NCBI GenBank assembly: GCA_041391745.1
Contig: JAWKNK010000003.1
Location: 231,839 to 295,838 of the forward strand
Direction: 5' to 3'
Length of the DNA: 64,000 nucleotides
Origin: JAIXWP01 sp041391745
GTDB lineage: Bacteria; Bacteroidota; Bacteroidia; Flavobacteriales_D; Sanyastnellaceae
Under the pieces are notes generated by a model that had not been told where the DNA came from, searched no databases, and saw nothing but the letters and a program-made list of their open reading frames with translations. Every line of letters begins with the position of its first letter. The first letter of the stretch is position 1. Below, piece after piece: positions 52,804-61,705 of the stretch. The position numbers were made by a program, and so were the translations under genes.

Positions 52804-52819
52804 TGTTCCACGTGAAACA
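52804..52819. promoter_or_regulatory. parS-like palindrome upstream of mnmG
   Basis: TGTTCCACGTGAAACA, one base from the classical ParB-binding sequence TGTTTCACGTGAAACA. It lies nine bases before the MnmG start. parS sites mark the origin region. Direct ParB binding has not been shown. Confidence 0.7.
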
Positions 52820-52827
52820 CATTTTTT

Positions 52828-54702
52828 ATGTATCCATCATATGACGTCATAGTAGTAGGTGCCGGACACGCCGGAAATGAGGCCGCAGCTGCATCAGCCA
52901 GGCTCGGAAAACGCACATTATTGATCACTATGGACATGAATAAAATTGGCCAAATGAGCTGTAATCCCGCGATGGGGGGAATCGCTAAAGGTCAGATAGT
53001 GAGAGAGATAGACGCACTCGGAGGCTACTCTGGAATAGTGTCCGATTTGAGTGCAATTCAGTTCCGAATGTTGAATAGATCGAAGGGTCCAGCGATGTGG
53101 AGTCCGCGTACTCAAAACGATAGAATGCGATTTGCGGAAGAGTGGAGAAACGCTTTGGAGTCTATTCCTCTGCTAGACTTCTGGCAAGACATGGTGCGCG
53201 AAATAACCGTTGAAAACAACCGAGTTACGGGCGTTGTAACGGGTATGGGCATCGCGTTCAAAGCAGATGCGGTAGTGCTTACCAACGGTACTTTTCTGAA
53301 CGGAATCATACACATCGGTGAGAAACAATTTGGAGGTGGACGAATTGGAGAAAAAAGAGCAGAAGGACTCACAGAACAGTTGATTTCACTAGGATTTCGA
53401 TCGGGAAGATTGAAAACAGGAACTCCTCCACGGATCGACGGAAGAAGCCTCGATTATTCCAAAATGGAAGAGCAAAAAGGAGATGAGAAACCTGTAAAAT
53501 TCAGTTATTCAGATACCACCAAACCATTGGAAAATCAGCGTAGTTGCTGGATTACATACACCAACGAAACCGTGCATGAGGTTCTTCAAACAGGGTTTGA
53601 GAAAAGTCCCATGTTTACAGGAAGAATCCAAGGTGCTGGACCGCGCTATTGCCCTTCTATTGAAGATAAAATCAATCGTTTCGCTGATAAAGACAGGCAC
53701 CAAATATTCGTAGAACCGGAAGGGTGGAGCACTGTAGAAATCTATGTGAATGGATTCTCCACGAGTTTGCCAGATGATGTGCAATACAAGGCTTTACGCA
53801 TGATTCCAGGGTTTGAAAACGCCTTAATGTTCCGTCCTGGATACGCCATAGAATACGATTATTTTCCACCCGATCAGTTGAAGCACACCCTCGAGTCGAA
53901 GGATATCGAAAATCTATATTTCGCAGGCCAAATCAACGGTACAACAGGTTACGAAGAGGCTGCATGTCAAGGATTAGTTGCTGGAACCAACGCAGCTTTA
54001 AAACTATTGGAAAAAGACCCCTTCATTCTTCGAAGAGACCAAGCATATATCGGTGTTTTGATTGATGATTTGATTACCAAAGGAACTGACGAGCCTTACC
54101 GCATGTTTACGTCCAGAGCAGAATACAGAACATTGCTTCGACAAGACAACGCCGACGAAAGGTTGACTCCACTTGCTCATGCGATTGGACTTGCTGACGA
54201 CGAGCGTATGCGCCGTATAGAAGCGAAATTAGGGGGTAAAAATGAATTCATTTCCCATTTGAATGGTCTAACTGTAGAACCAAGCGAAATGAACGATTTA
54301 ATGGCCTCAAAATCGTCTAGTTTACTCACCCAAAAAGTGAAAGTCGGTGGGCTTGTAGCTCGACCGCAATTGAATTTGAACGAAATCATTGAGACTCTTC
54401 CAGAGCTGAAAGTATTCGTGGAAAAATATGGCAGCTTGAAGGAAGAAGTCATTGAGCAAGCTGAAATTCAGATCAAATACGAAGGATATTTAGCAAAGGA
54501 AAAAGAATTGGCCGACAAAATGAGTCGCCTAGATCACGTGCCTTTACCCATTAACTTCGATTATAACAAGTTGACAAGCTTGAGCACCGAAGCTAGAATG
54601 AAGCTTATGCAGATTCGGCCAGAAACACTTGGTCAAGCGAGCCGCATAAGTGGTGTGAACCCAAGCGATATTTCTATTCTTTTGGTGCATTTAGGGCGCT
54701 AA
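52828..54702 (+). CDS. mnmG: tRNA uridine-5-carboxymethylaminomethyl modification enzyme MnmG (GidA)
   Basis: 624 residues, near the E. coli length (629). The FAD-binding fold shows VVGAGHAGNEAAAASARLGK (about 9-28), CNPAMGGIAKGQIVREIDAL (about 47-66) and the flavin block NGTTGYEEAACQGLVAGTNA near 370-390. C-terminal MnmE-interaction domain ends GVNPSDISILLVHLGR. With MnmE it makes the cmnm5 group on U34 of tRNAs including the Gln(TTG) type in this window. gidA is frequently next to the origin; two parS-like sites flank it. Confidence 0.97.
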   Translation: MYPSYDVIVVGAGHAGNEAAAASARLGKRTLLITMDMNKIGQMSCNPAMGGIAKGQIVREIDALGGYSGIVSDLSAIQFRMLNRSKGPAMWSPRTQNDRMRFAEEWRNALESIPLLDFWQDMVREITVENNRVTGVVTGMGIAFKADAVVLTNGTFLNGIIHIGEKQFGGGRIGEKRAEGLTEQLISLGFRSGRLKTGTPPRIDGRSLDYSKMEEQKGDEKPVKFSYSDTTKPLENQRSCWITYTNETVHEVLQTGFEKSPMFTGRIQGAGPRYCPSIEDKINRFADKDRHQIFVEPEGWSTVEIYVNGFSTSLPDDVQYKALRMIPGFENALMFRPGYAIEYDYFPPDQLKHTLESKDIENLYFAGQINGTTGYEEAACQGLVAGTNAALKLLEKDPFILRRDQAYIGVLIDDLITKGTDEPYRMFTSRAEYRTLLRQDNADERLTPLAHAIGLADDERMRRIEAKLGGKNEFISHLNGLTVEPSEMNDLMASKSSSLLTQKVKVGGLVARPQLNLNEIIETLPELKVFVEKYGSLKEEVIEQAEIQIKYEGYLAKEKELADKMSRLDHVPLPINFDYNKLTSLSTEARMKLMQIRPETLGQASRISGVNPSDISILLVHLGR

Positions 54703-54784
54703 AAACGCAATAGGGCGTCAAATTTGACCCCGAACACAAGAAAACACCAAAAGATACCACCTTGGTATCCAAAATTGAAAATTA

Positions 54785-54831
54785 CCCCCTTAAAATCGGA
54801 CGATATTTCGAGATTTTAGGGGGATTTTTTT
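54785..54831 (+). terminator. Terminator after mnmG
   Basis: Left arm CCCCCTTAAAATC and right arm GATTTTAGGGGG pair with one bulged T, followed by ATTTTTTT. The upstream 54703-54784 also holds a short palindrome ATACCA-CCT-TGGTAT (about 54755-54769). Confidence 0.75.
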
Positions 54832-54847
54832 GGTTCCACGTGAAAAA
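54832..54847. promoter_or_regulatory. Second parS-like site, downstream of mnmG
   Basis: GGTTCCACGTGAAAAA shares the core TTCCACGTGAAA with the site at 52804 but has two mismatches at the ends, one in each outer flank. It lies immediately after the terminator. Confidence 0.5.
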
Positions 54848-54903
54848 AATCATTTTGAAACAAAAAATCAAGTTGTGCCGTAGAAAAGGGCACCCCTATA
54901 AAC

Positions 54904-57900
54904 TTGATTATTTTGTTGAAACCAAAACACATCATCGTCTTTCTCGCTTTGATAGCCTCCATTCAAAGCTTTGCTCAGGTCACATTCCAGGCCCAAGCTG
55001 TTTCAGGCTGCGCACCATTTGGTGTGGTGATAGACGTAACTCAACCAACTTCAGGAATAACCAGCTACAGCTGGGTAATTACAACTCCTTCTGGAACCAC
55101 CCTTACAGCGAGTAGTGCTCAGTATGTATCTATTTTCAACACGCCTGGAACGTACGATGTGAGTCTGACAATTAACGGCTCACAAAATCAAACAATCAAC
55201 GATTATATCACTGTTTACGCTAAGCCTACCGCTAGTTTTTCCGTAGATGATAATACAGGATGCTTTCCGCATTGTGCAACATTTACAGACACATCTACAT
55301 CTGGCACTGGAGCCATCGTTAGTTGGACATGGGACTTCGGAAATGGTAGTACTGGAACAGGAAACAATCCACAACACTGCTACGCAGCAGCTGGAAATTT
55401 CAGTCCTGTTCTCAGCATTGCAGACGCAAATGGCTGTTTCGCAAACATTACAATGCCGTCTCTTATTCAAGTAACATCTAACTTTCCGAACGCCATATTT
55501 TCAAGCAGTGTTGCGGTAACATGTAACGCGCCAACTCAGATCACTTTCGAAAATAGTTCCACGGGAAACTTGAGCTTTGACTCGAACTGGAACTTCGGTG
55601 ACGGTCAATCGACAAGCACTGCAACAACAGAAACCGTAGCTCATACTTTCAACACTCCAGGAACTTATGAAGTTTGCCTCGAGGTGGTGGACGCGGAGAA
55701 CTGTGCTGGAAGTGTGTGTCATGATGTGATTATTTTAGATGATCCACAACCTTCTTTCACTCAATCTGAAACAGTAGCCTGTGTGGGTCAGGCCATTCAA
55801 TTCCAACAAACTTCCAATCCGGCTCCTTCACAGGTAGAATGGGACTTTGATGGAAATGGAACTGTGGATTCATTTTCTAATAATCCAACTTTTACCTTCA
55901 CTGCAGAAGGTACTTATACTCCAGAATTGACTGTGATTTACAGTCCAACTTGTAGTGCTACCATAAGCGGAAATCCGATTACAATCAATCCGGGAATGAC
56001 AGTGAGTATAACAGCTGATCAAACATCGAGTTGTAACCCGCCATTCACACCAACGATTACAGCAAACGTATCTGGAACTGGACCGTTCACTTATAACTGG
56101 ATTATCGCGGGAAATAATGCTGGAAGCACGGCTTCCATTAGCCCTACTTTCGATAACAACGGTTCATACACTGTTTCTGTTCAAGTTGAGAACTCCAACG
56201 GTTGTGTAGCCGCTGCATCCAACTCCAATTTCATTCAAGTTTCCACCCCAACACTTTTCTTCAGCGCGCCTGAACTTTTGTGTTTTGGAGAACCTTGTGA
56301 GCCATACAATATTGCACTTTCAAATACTGACCAGATTGTAAGTTATAGCTGGGATTTTGATGAAGATGGAATTGAAGACAGCAACGAACAGCACCCTTCT
56401 TTCTTTTACACAACAGCTGGCGAATACAACATCACTTTGACGGTGGAGACATCTAGCGGGTGCGTTACAACATACACGCCAAGCACACCTGTAACCGTTC
56501 AGGCTCCATTAAATACCAACTTTACTTCATCTGTTCAAACTTCTTGCGCAGGCGAGTCCATTGAGTTTTGTATTCCGAATATCAATGGTAACACATACAG
56601 TTGGAACTTCTTCGACGATAGCGGTTGGATCACTATGAATCCTGATGAAACATGCATCGAACATATGTATGAAGACACGGGATATTTTGATGTAGGAATC
56701 ATGGTAATAAATGGTATTTGCAATCTTGGAGATACACTATTCAATCATATCTACATTGATCCTCCAGTTGCTCTTTTTGAGTACGCTGTTAATTGCGATG
56801 ATAACCTAACCGTTACCGTAGGCGACCTAAGCATTGAAGCTGACACTTGGGAGTGGGATTTTGGAGATGGAAGTCCTGTTGTAACAGGTGTTCAAGAGAC
56901 CACTCACGTGTATACCACGGAAGGAAATTATTCTATTACGCTTACAGTAACGAACAATTCACAAGGGTGCCCGGACGATAAAGTTCACACTCTAGATCTC
57001 GTTCCTCCAAGCTCCAATTTAACCTTTGATAATACAATAGGATGTGCTCCATTGAACGTGACATTAGACGGTGAAAGAGTGAATCATTATTGGCACATTC
57101 AGGTGAGCAATGGTGATGACTTAGTAATCGATTGGAACGACAATATTCAAATGTGGGATGTTACCTATCAGCACGGAGGAGAAACTGATTTTGTTCAAGT
57201 AGTAAGTGAGGTTGCAGTATGGCCTTTAATGACTTTTACAGAGGAAGGATGCTACAATTTTGATGTCTATTCTGAAAACGAATTCGGATGTTCAAGTACG
57301 GCTTTTTACGAAGATGCTGTGTGTGTAACTGGAGGAACCAACTTCGCATCATTCTCATACAACATCATTGAGAGCTGTGATTCTGTGACCATTGAATTGA
57401 TTCCTGATGCAAACAATTTGACATCTTCGCAATGGCAATTCAGCGATGGATTGGGAACGACAATTGAAAGCCCAACACACACATTTTTACCTCCGTATAA
57501 TTACAATACAGGAATCACGGCAACCTTGATTGCAGACAACACTTTTGGATGTTCTTCTACTGTGACACAAACTATTGACGTAGACCTTCCAAGCATTCCT
57601 TCTTTTACCGTTTCTGGAGCACCGGGATGTATTGGTGATGAGATTATTTTCACATCAACAACACAAGGTCCAGTTGTGAGTTCCACGTGGAATTTCGACG
57701 ATTTGGCTTCAGGAGCATTGAATGAAAGCAGCTCATTAAATGCTTCTCACATTTACAATCAAAATGGAAATTACGAGGTTTGTTTTACAGTAGAGGGAAA
57801 TGGTGGATGTGTTCGCACTACTTGTGTGCAAAACGCTGTGGTGATCAACAATCCAGAGGTTAACTTTACATACACAAGTGCCATCAATAATTGTCTTTTC

Positions 57901-60570
57901 GGAGTTAATTTTGAAAACACTACACCAGGAAATATTTCATCGTTAGAATGGAATTTTGGTGACGATCAATACGGAAGCAATGGCACCACATTTCACACTT
58001 ATCCAATCGGTGTGTATGATGTGACATTAACTATTACGAATTCTTTGGGATGTACTGATAGCTTGGTTGTTCCAGATATCTTGAATTATGGTGATGTAAT
58101 TGGACCGTACAGTGTGACGTTGGACAACGCTAACTGTGCTCCATTCGAAATAACATTGCAAGCTTTCAACGTAAGCGACAATTACTTCAGTTACTTCTGG
58201 GATTTCAATGATGGAAACGGTAATCCAACAGGAAATACAACTGTAGATCATTCGTACACTTCACCTGGAGTTTACTGCCCACAATTAATCATGACAGATC
58301 CTAACGGTTGTCAAGTATTTGTTCCATGTGAAAATCCGATAGAAGTGAGTGCGTTTGAAATGTTCTATTCTCAACCGGAGGAAATTTGCTTTGGAGAGTC
58401 TATTACTTTCAACGTTACCAATGCGGATACTTATGCATGGGACGGACCTACAGCTGTTCAGAGCACAGGTGTGGAAGGTGAATATGTATTTACACCAAAT
58501 GAAAACGGATACTACTTGCTTACTGGAACATACGCCGATTGTGAGCGCACCGATACCATTTTCGTGACTGTTCACGAGCTGCCCGTTTTGACACTTGATG
58601 TTCCATCATCGGTTTGTCATTTCGACGAAGATTTCAGTCTTGAAGGAGGGTTGCCAGTAGGTGGATATTACAGCCTAAGTGGATTCCCGTCAGCTACTTT
58701 CAGCCCATCAATGACTCCGGAAACATCATACGAAGTTGGCTACCACTTGACTGATGCATTCGGTTGTTACAATGAAATTTACACCGAAGTATTTATTCAT
58801 GAATTACCAACTGTAGTGTTACCAACATTCTCCGCTGTTTGTAATTCAGAAAACACATTTGATTTTAGCACTGCGACTCCAGCAGGTGGTGAATATCTCG
58901 TGGATGGTGTATCATCAATTTCTTTTGATCCATCTGTTGGTTTTGGTACTTACAACGTAGAATATATTTATCAAGATGAATTTGGTTGTGTGAACAACGC
59001 GACAAGAAATATTCAAGTGAACGATGATCCTGTGATCTCATTAGAATTTAATTCAATTTGTTTGAATGAATCATTGTCTATTCAAAATAACAGCACCGTT
59101 GTTGGAGGAACCATATCTTCAAGTCAGTGGCAATTTGAAGATGCCGATGACTACATTGGAATTAATGTCAATGATGTTGTATTCAGCAGCACAGGCACAA
59201 AAGACATTCATGTAGAAGTGTTCAGTAATGCGGGATGTGTTAGTGCCTTTGACACCACGGTTGTTGTAAGAACTCTTCCTGTAGCTTCATTTACTATGGA
59301 AGATGGATGTCAAAGCACAAACCTTGCATTCTCTTCTACTAGCACTTTCGCACAAGGCGATATCATTGGATGGGAATGGACCATGGAAGGAAATACTGTA
59401 GGTACACTGTCAGAAATGGAATATGCTTTTGAAGGATGGGGAACATTACCTGCTTCTTTAATAGTAACTGCTGATAATGGTTGTACTGATACAATCACTC
59501 AATCTGTGAGTGTTTATCCCGCACCCCAAATTACATTGCTGGTTGACCCCGTTTGCTTAGAGCAAGTATCTTCTTTTCAATCGTTCATTGATTTAGAAGT
59601 GGGCAGCGTAACTGGAATCGAGTGGAGTTTTGGTGATGATTCAAGTGTATCAACACTTGCGAATCCAGTTCACCAGTACAACTTGGACGGTACTTTCACT
59701 GCAACAATGAGTGCTACTTCATCATTTGGATGTGTTGGAACTGCTCAAGTTGATGCTCAAGTTTATCCGTTGCCAGAGGTTGATTTTGTTCTTGTAAATG
59801 ATACATACTGCAGCGGCGACGAGCTCGAAATGATTGATATGTCAAGTGTTTCAGCTCCATCACAAAATGCACAATGGAATTGGTATTTAGATGAGAACTT
59901 CATTAGCGCTGATCAAAATGCGACATCCAATTTCAATGCACCAGGACTTTACGATGTCCGATTAGTAGTAACCACAAACCACGGTTGTAGCGCTGATAGT
60001 TTACTTCCAACTTCACTTCAAATTTATCCAACTCCTGAGGCAGGATTTATCTTGAAAAAGGACGAGGTGTTGATGTATTCTCCTGTTGTGCATGTAGAAA
60101 GTGATGCCAGTGCAGATGTGATGCAATGGGAATATAATTTTGGTGATGGCACTTCGGTAGAAACCTTTGCAGAGGGAAATCACACTTACGAAGCATGGGA
60201 TGATTATACAATTACACAAACTGTTTATAACGTGTTCGGATGTAGTGCTTCAATACAGAAAAACGTATCCGTGCTCGCTAGTTTGCAAGTAAATATTCCG
60301 AATGCATTTACCCCTGATGGCAATGGACACAATGATTTCTTCAAGCCTGTATTGTACGGCGCAGATGTACTTCAATACTCTTTCATTGTGTTTGATAGAT
60401 GGGGAAATGTGGTGTTTGAAACAGAAGATACTGAAGGGTGTTGGAACGGTAAAATGAACAACGAAGGTTCGGAGGTTCAAGATGGGGTTTACAACTGGCG
60501 TTTAAAAATCAGAAGCAACGATGATCCTATTTTGCGAGTACAGCAAGGTAGTGTAACGCTTATTCGCTAA
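54904..60570 (+). CDS. Giant PKD-repeat surface protein with gliding-type (type B) T9SS C-terminal domain
   Basis: 1888 residues. No ATG precedes the signal peptide (KPKHIIVFLALIASIQSFAQ); the start is a TTG at 54904, 54913 or 54916. About 15 PKD-like units follow, each with a WxFGDG-type turn and a YxxxGxYxVxLxV strand (for example NWNFGDGQSTSTATTE, WEWDFGDGSPVVTG, EWSFGDDSSVSTLANP), rich in Cys/Ser/Thr. The C-terminal 90 residues (IPNAFTPDGNGHNDFFKPV, FDRWGNVVFE, DGVYNWRLKI) are the CHU_C/TIGR04131 gliding-motility-associated domain, a type B sorting signal. Secreted; likely adhesive. Confidence 0.92.
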   Translation: MIILLKPKHIIVFLALIASIQSFAQVTFQAQAVSGCAPFGVVIDVTQPTSGITSYSWVITTPSGTTLTASSAQYVSIFNTPGTYDVSLTINGSQNQTINDYITVYAKPTASFSVDDNTGCFPHCATFTDTSTSGTGAIVSWTWDFGNGSTGTGNNPQHCYAAAGNFSPVLSIADANGCFANITMPSLIQVTSNFPNAIFSSSVAVTCNAPTQITFENSSTGNLSFDSNWNFGDGQSTSTATTETVAHTFNTPGTYEVCLEVVDAENCAGSVCHDVIILDDPQPSFTQSETVACVGQAIQFQQTSNPAPSQVEWDFDGNGTVDSFSNNPTFTFTAEGTYTPELTVIYSPTCSATISGNPITINPGMTVSITADQTSSCNPPFTPTITANVSGTGPFTYNWIIAGNNAGSTASISPTFDNNGSYTVSVQVENSNGCVAAASNSNFIQVSTPTLFFSAPELLCFGEPCEPYNIALSNTDQIVSYSWDFDEDGIEDSNEQHPSFFYTTAGEYNITLTVETSSGCVTTYTPSTPVTVQAPLNTNFTSSVQTSCAGESIEFCIPNINGNTYSWNFFDDSGWITMNPDETCIEHMYEDTGYFDVGIMVINGICNLGDTLFNHIYIDPPVALFEYAVNCDDNLTVTVGDLSIEADTWEWDFGDGSPVVTGVQETTHVYTTEGNYSITLTVTNNSQGCPDDKVHTLDLVPPSSNLTFDNTIGCAPLNVTLDGERVNHYWHIQVSNGDDLVIDWNDNIQMWDVTYQHGGETDFVQVVSEVAVWPLMTFTEEGCYNFDVYSENEFGCSSTAFYEDAVCVTGGTNFASFSYNIIESCDSVTIELIPDANNLTSSQWQFSDGLGTTIESPTHTFLPPYNYNTGITATLIADNTFGCSSTVTQTIDVDLPSIPSFTVSGAPGCIGDEIIFTSTTQGPVVSSTWNFDDLASGALNESSSLNASHIYNQNGNYEVCFTVEGNGGCVRTTCVQNAVVINNPEVNFTYTSAINNCLFGVNFENTTPGNISSLEWNFGDDQYGSNGTTFHTYPIGVYDVTLTITNSLGCTDSLVVPDILNYGDVIGPYSVTLDNANCAPFEITLQAFNVSDNYFSYFWDFNDGNGNPTGNTTVDHSYTSPGVYCPQLIMTDPNGCQVFVPCENPIEVSAFEMFYSQPEEICFGESITFNVTNADTYAWDGPTAVQSTGVEGEYVFTPNENGYYLLTGTYADCERTDTIFVTVHELPVLTLDVPSSVCHFDEDFSLEGGLPVGGYYSLSGFPSATFSPSMTPETSYEVGYHLTDAFGCYNEIYTEVFIHELPTVVLPTFSAVCNSENTFDFSTATPAGGEYLVDGVSSISFDPSVGFGTYNVEYIYQDEFGCVNNATRNIQVNDDPVISLEFNSICLNESLSIQNNSTVVGGTISSSQWQFEDADDYIGINVNDVVFSSTGTKDIHVEVFSNAGCVSAFDTTVVVRTLPVASFTMEDGCQSTNLAFSSTSTFAQGDIIGWEWTMEGNTVGTLSEMEYAFEGWGTLPASLIVTADNGCTDTITQSVSVYPAPQITLLVDPVCLEQVSSFQSFIDLEVGSVTGIEWSFGDDSSVSTLANPVHQYNLDGTFTATMSATSSFGCVGTAQVDAQVYPLPEVDFVLVNDTYCSGDELEMIDMSSVSAPSQNAQWNWYLDENFISADQNATSNFNAPGLYDVRLVVTTNHGCSADSLLPTSLQIYPTPEAGFILKKDEVLMYSPVVHVESDASADVMQWEYNFGDGTSVETFAEGNHTYEAWDDYTITQTVYNVFGCSASIQKNVSVLASLQVNIPNAFTPDGNGHNDFFKPVLYGADVLQYSFIVFDRWGNVVFETEDTEGCWNGKMNNEGSEVQDGVYNWRLKIRSNDDPILRVQQGSVTLIR

Positions 60571-61630
60571 TCAAATTTGAAACAACGTTTATAAGGGTAT
60601 CGCCTCTTTTTTCTTCAGAGAAATTAGAGGCGATTTTTTTTCTTGCCTTCGCTCTATTTTCAACCGAATGAACGTTCGGTAATGATCTTAGTTTCTCCGT
60701 GATTTCTTGCATCTCTTTTTTGAAAACAACAACTCCACATCCCTTGATAATAAAGGGCATTGAGGCTACATTGGAAACAATAGGAATACACCCACAAAGC
60801 ATTGCTTCGCATAATGCGTTTGGAAAACCTTCAGACCATGAAAGTTGGGCATAAGCATGAGAGGAAGCGAATAGGTTTCTTAGTTCTTCCGCTGATGATT
60901 TGGGCAGAACTTTAATGTTTGAAACACTGCTTAGCTTTTCTTTCAAAATATTATTCTCATCACCCACAATGATGAAATCGAAGTCGGGTAGGAGCGGCGC
61001 GCAGTTTATGATGTCTTGAACGCCTTTGAGGTCCAGTCGGCGCTGTTCTGAGACACCGGCTGCCACTGTTATGATGGTAAATCTAGATGGCAACACTTCA
61101 CCTTTTTCTCTCCAAAACTCAGCATCGTATCCGTTGTAAATCGTTTGAAAGGGTGTCTCGCAGTTAGGCAAAAATGCTTTCACTCCTTGAGCTTTATGCA
61201 TCGCATCGAAGTAGGTATAATCGCTGAACATCAATGATTCGTGCACAGGCAAGAGGAGATCCGCTCTTTTGTACGAAAACTTCACTGCTCTGCTCATCCA
61301 TTTGTTTTGGAAAGCGCCGTAATGAATCTCAGGAAAAGAAACCGCATCAAAGCCCCCTAAAACGATTGCAAACCTTTTCCCCAGGGTCTTACACCAAAAA
61401 GCAGGAATAATGGTGTGATAGCCCCCAAATTGAGCCACAACACCCTTTTTTCCTATCATCCAAAAGGGAAAAAAGAAAAACCATTTGAGTAAAACGAATG
61501 GGAGCATCGCCTTCGATGAGAGGTTGAACCTTTTGGAAGTCACATCAAACGCACTTGAAAGGATTGAAATATCCTTTTTGACGAACGAGGAGAGTTCGGG
61601 AAAAATATAGAACAGACGGTGCTGAGTCAT
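60560..61630 (-). CDS. Glycosyltransferase, GT4-like
   Basis: 356 residues. GT-B fold pattern: an N-terminal Rossmann half (FYIFPELSSFVKKDISILSS ... VVAQFGGYHTIIPAFWCK) and a C-terminal half with the conserved sugar-nucleotide site WSEGFPNALCEAMLCGCIP (about 260-278). LDLKGVQDIINCAPLLPDFD and FIIVGDENN are GT4 blocks. It probably adds a sugar in surface polysaccharide synthesis together with the flippase next door. It is convergent with the PKD gene (11-bp overlap) and divergent from the flippase. Its coding sequence contains the second copy of the 23-bp palindromic repeat. Confidence 0.9.
   Translation of the reverse strand: MTQHRLFYIFPELSSFVKKDISILSSAFDVTSKRFNLSSKAMLPFVLLKWFFFFPFWMIGKKGVVAQFGGYHTIIPAFWCKTLGKRFAIVLGGFDAVSFPEIHYGAFQNKWMSRAVKFSYKRADLLLPVHESLMFSDYTYFDAMHKAQGVKAFLPNCETPFQTIYNGYDAEFWREKGEVLPSRFTIITVAAGVSEQRRLDLKGVQDIINCAPLLPDFDFIIVGDENNILKEKLSSVSNIKVLPKSSAEELRNLFASSHAYAQLSWSEGFPNALCEAMLCGCIPIVSNVASMPFIIKGCGVVVFKKEMQEITEKLRSLPNVHSVENRAKARKKIASNFSEEKRGDTLINVVSNLISE
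60658..60680. repeat. 23-bp palindromic repeat, copy 2 (inside the glycosyltransferase gene)
   Basis: Identical to 31296-31318, core ACCGAATGAACGTTCGGT at 60663-60680. It encodes PNVHSVEN on the minus strand, so it is under coding constraint here. Exact identity over 23 bases far exceeds chance in 64 kb. Confidence 0.6.
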
Positions 61631-61705
61631 TACATTCGCAAAAAAAAGCTTTTCAAACTAAACAGCGCACAAATCGGGAAAAATTAATTTCCGATAGCAT
61701 GAAGG

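Noticed and set aside
54762..55115. 117-codon + strand frame after mnmG
   Set aside because: It spans the terminator and the parS-like site and overlaps the signal peptide region of the PKD gene in another frame; composition is not protein-like.
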